This document shows positions 16,212 through 17,487 of a stretch of 17,487 nucleotides of DNA, one piece after another. The position numbers were made by a program, and so were the translations under genes. This stretch comes from DATCIH01 sp036507955 (lineage in GTDB: Bacteria > Bacillota > Clostridia > Clostridiales > Clostridiaceae), in contig DATCIH010000185.1 of assembly GCA_036507955.1 (NCBI GenBank), forward strand, positions 1 to 17,487. Reading direction: 5' to 3'. The notes beneath the pieces are model-generated. The model did no database searches. It saw nothing but the letters and a program-made list of their open reading frames with translations, and was not told the DNA's origin. Every line of letters starts with the position of its first letter. Position 1 is the first letter of the stretch.

Positions 16212-16235
16212 GCTAACCAGAAATCTGGATATAGC
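16212..16235 (-). promoter_or_regulatory. Leader hairpin before the solute-binding protein gene
   Basis: On the minus strand CCAGA and TCTGG form a tight hairpin, extended by GCTA/TAGC arms across a small internal loop. It lies near the 3' end of a ~200-base leader, about 20 bases before the ribosome site. There is no T run, so a role in RNA stability or translation is more likely than termination. The rest of the leader (16236-16390) is AT-rich, with no riboswitch I recognise. Confidence 0.4.
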
Positions 16236-16366
16236 CTTTTTAGGGTATAAAAAAATAATATATTTAAGATTCCCCTTTTTATTATCTTCCTTAAATGCGT
16301 ATTTGTCCCTTCCAATATTCTTAGAAGTCTTAGTTTCAATATCTAAGAAATTAATAACGTTTTTAA

Positions 16367-16389
16367 TTTTGTTAAAAATATTAACAAAA
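16367..16389. promoter_or_regulatory. Operator-like palindrome at the solute-binding protein start site
   Basis: TTTTGTTAA (16367-16375) and TTAACAAAA (16381-16389) are exact inverted repeats around AAATA. They begin just past the -10 element of the promoter at 16392-16420, so a bound protein would block transcription initiation. The regulator is not identified. Confidence 0.5.
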
Positions 16390-16391
16390 AA

Positions 16392-16420
16392 ATTGTAATA
16401 CTTATATATTCTAAAGTCAA
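16392..16420 (-). promoter_or_regulatory. Sigma-A promoter of the solute-binding protein gene
   Basis: On the minus strand TTGACT (16415-16420) and TACAAT (16392-16397) are separated by exactly 17 bases, a near-consensus promoter. Transcription would start near 16385 and give a leader of about 200 bases before the ATG at 16181. Confidence 0.8.
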
Positions 16421-16641
16421 TTAATTATCGGAATTTGTATAGTAGTAAAATGTTTGAAGAAGATGATTTAAAGGTTTGCAAGTTGGAGTTGAAAAGAAAT
16501 ATAAACGATTGATTTTTGAAAGGCATCAAATTTACATATCAAGTCTGGCTTGTAGTATCTCTTATTCAAGTCCTCTGGATTCTAAATAGGATTAGGATAA
16601 ACCAAGCAAAATTGAAGAAGCATGAAATCTAATACAAAAAG
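16421..16641. other. Gap with no recognised gene
   Basis: AT-rich sequence between the solute-binding protein promoter and the broken glycosyltransferase. I see no supported gene, hairpin or repeat. A 20-codon plus-strand frame at 16449 lacks a ribosome site. The stretch may be decayed DNA from the neighbouring gene. Confidence 0.5.
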
Positions 16642-17324
16642 CTAAATTATGTCCTTAGATTTAAATTCTTCCTCAGTATTACAAAAGGTTATCTCTCCAT
16701 AACAACGACGATTGTCAAGGTACTGGGGTATACCTGATTTTGGATTAAGTAAGTGCAATGGATAACCTCCACCTCAATGAGTCCCTTAATTGTGTGATTG
16801 AATATATCATAATATAAACTTGAATCTTCATAGTAACCATTTTTATCGCAAATAAAATGGTAGTTGGAATAATAGCTCAAAAGGTTATCCCCATTTCTAA
16901 GGAAGGGCCCAATAACTGGTAAACCGGTTTTAAGAAGTATTTCAAGTGTTTCAGGGATAATAAAGTTGTCGCAATCCACTACAAAATAGTGAGTTCCTCG
17001 TGCTCTTGCCCATTCCACCGACTCCTGGCGCAAACGCCCCAACACTTTGAACCTCAAGGAATTCCATTCATGAGGTTCATATTCCTGTACAGGTTCCTCA
17101 ACATCACTGGAATCGTAATAAACTTCAGAATACCTATCCCTTACTTTTTCGATCCACTTCTCAAGCAAAGCTGCGGAATTATCTCGATTATTGTTTGTAC
17201 GTATATATAGCTTAATTTTGGAAGATGGATAAGTTTGGTTCTCAATCAGATTAAGATATAAAGGTAAAACATGAGACTTATCCTTTGCAAGAATGGCAAT
17301 GGTTACAAGTTCAGTTAGTATCAT
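16642..17324 (-). pseudogene. Glycosyltransferase gene broken near its 3' end
   Basis: The frame opens at ATG 17324, after AGGGGG eight bases upstream, and reads 211 residues to a stop at 16689. It begins with LVTIAILAKDKSHVLPLYLNLIENQ, has a DCD motif (Asp117, Asp119 in YFVVDCDNFI) for metal-nucleotide binding, and LLKTGLPVIGPFLR (130-143), as in GT-A-fold glycosyltransferases (GT2/GT25-like). After VEVIHCTYLIQ (186-195) the reading becomes atypical (NQVYPSTLTIVVVMER). Another frame instead gives SGIPQYLDNRRCYGEITFCN and then TEEEFKSKDII, ending at a TAG at 16642-16644. That looks like the true C-terminus, with a short internal stretch lost. The gene has probably decayed. Alternatively it makes a shortened protein that keeps the catalytic half. 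Confidence 0.65.
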
Positions 17325-17351
17325 TTAAGCAACCCCCTTTAATTTTAAGGT

Positions 17352-17371
17352 AGTGTAAAATTTTTTACACT
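17352..17371. promoter_or_regulatory. Palindrome upstream of the glycosyltransferase
   Basis: AGTGTAAAA and TTTTACACT are exact inverted repeats around two bases, ending about 15 bases before the ribosome site of the glycosyltransferase frame. It may be an operator. On the plus strand it is followed by a T-rich run and could also be a weak terminator. Confidence 0.4.
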
Positions 17372-17449
17372 CCTTTTTTGATTTATTCCTTATATATCAA
17401 GGGTTTCAGAGTTTTTTAGATGCAAAAAACAATGACCCCCTTAATTTCA

Positions 17450-17458
17450 TGCTATAAT
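17450..17458 (+). promoter_or_regulatory. Extended -10 promoter reading out of the window
   Basis: TGCTATAAT is a consensus extended -10 element. The -35 region is weak (ATGACC, 15 bases upstream), which extended -10 promoters tolerate. It would drive a gene to the right of the window, divergent from the glycosyltransferase. Confidence 0.45.
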
Positions 17459-17487
17459 TGAATCGCTTACTAAACAAAAATACACAT

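Noticed and set aside
16338..16366. Catabolite (cre) operator around AAACGTT in the solute-binding protein leader
   Set aside because: The core CG and flanking A/T fit, but the conserved G and C of the consensus are both replaced, so the match is too weak in AT-rich DNA.
16449..16511. 20-codon plus-strand frame
   Set aside because: No ribosome binding site, charged low-complexity product, and no terminator or promoter to support it.

Overview
The window looks like a chromosomal segment of a low-GC, spore-former-type Firmicute, most likely Clostridium or a close relative. The reasons are very AT-rich DNA, strong AGGAGG ribosome binding sites, two TTG starts, clostridial lipoprotein signals, and a glgC/glgD-type glycogen cluster typical of clostridia. 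Species cannot be named from the sequence alone.

Layout. (1) 1-400: a 5S rRNA that is almost complete at its 5' end (the tail of an rRNA operon), a compact array of alternating hairpins, tRNA-Phe(GAA) and a strong terminator. (2) 456-4136, plus strand: a cytochrome b5-like haem-binding lipoprotein; a regulator-like protein with a Zn-ligand-like motif, a LuxR-like helix-turn-helix and a DUF2087 domain, preceded by a perfect 15-bp inverted repeat; a membrane-anchored leucine-rich-repeat protein with a chitobiase-C-terminal-like domain; and an Amidase_3 cell-wall lipoprotein. (3) 4170-12320, minus strand: a complete glycogen operon transcribed glgB-glgC-glgD-glgA-glgP from a good sigma-A promoter at 12394-12422. 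GlgC/GlgD make ADP-glucose, GlgA polymerises it, GlgB branches it and GlgP mobilises it. (4) 12321-12990: an intergenic region with a likely unannotated 35-codon membrane-peptide gene (minus strand), its terminator, several palindromes, and an ECF-type promoter. (5) 12991-14597, plus strand: an ECF sigma factor gene that appears to have lost its middle (region 2 joined directly to the last residues of region 4), followed by an intact membrane anti-sigma-like DUF4179 protein. (6) 14682-16181, minus strand: an orphan family-1-type solute-binding lipoprotein with a strong promoter and a ~200-nt leader. (7) 16642-17324, minus strand: a glycosyltransferase gene broken by a frameshift or deletion near its 3' end, then a plus-strand promoter reading out of the window.

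Most of the content is ordinary. The points most worth a second look are the internally deleted sigma factor behind an apparently intact ECF promoter and beside its anti-sigma gene, the small membrane-peptide gene at 12605-12712, the covarying hairpin array between 5S and tRNA-Phe, and the inverted repeat whose half recurs in front of the LRR-amidase pair. I did not find a clearly new multi-gene defence, CRISPR or mobile system.
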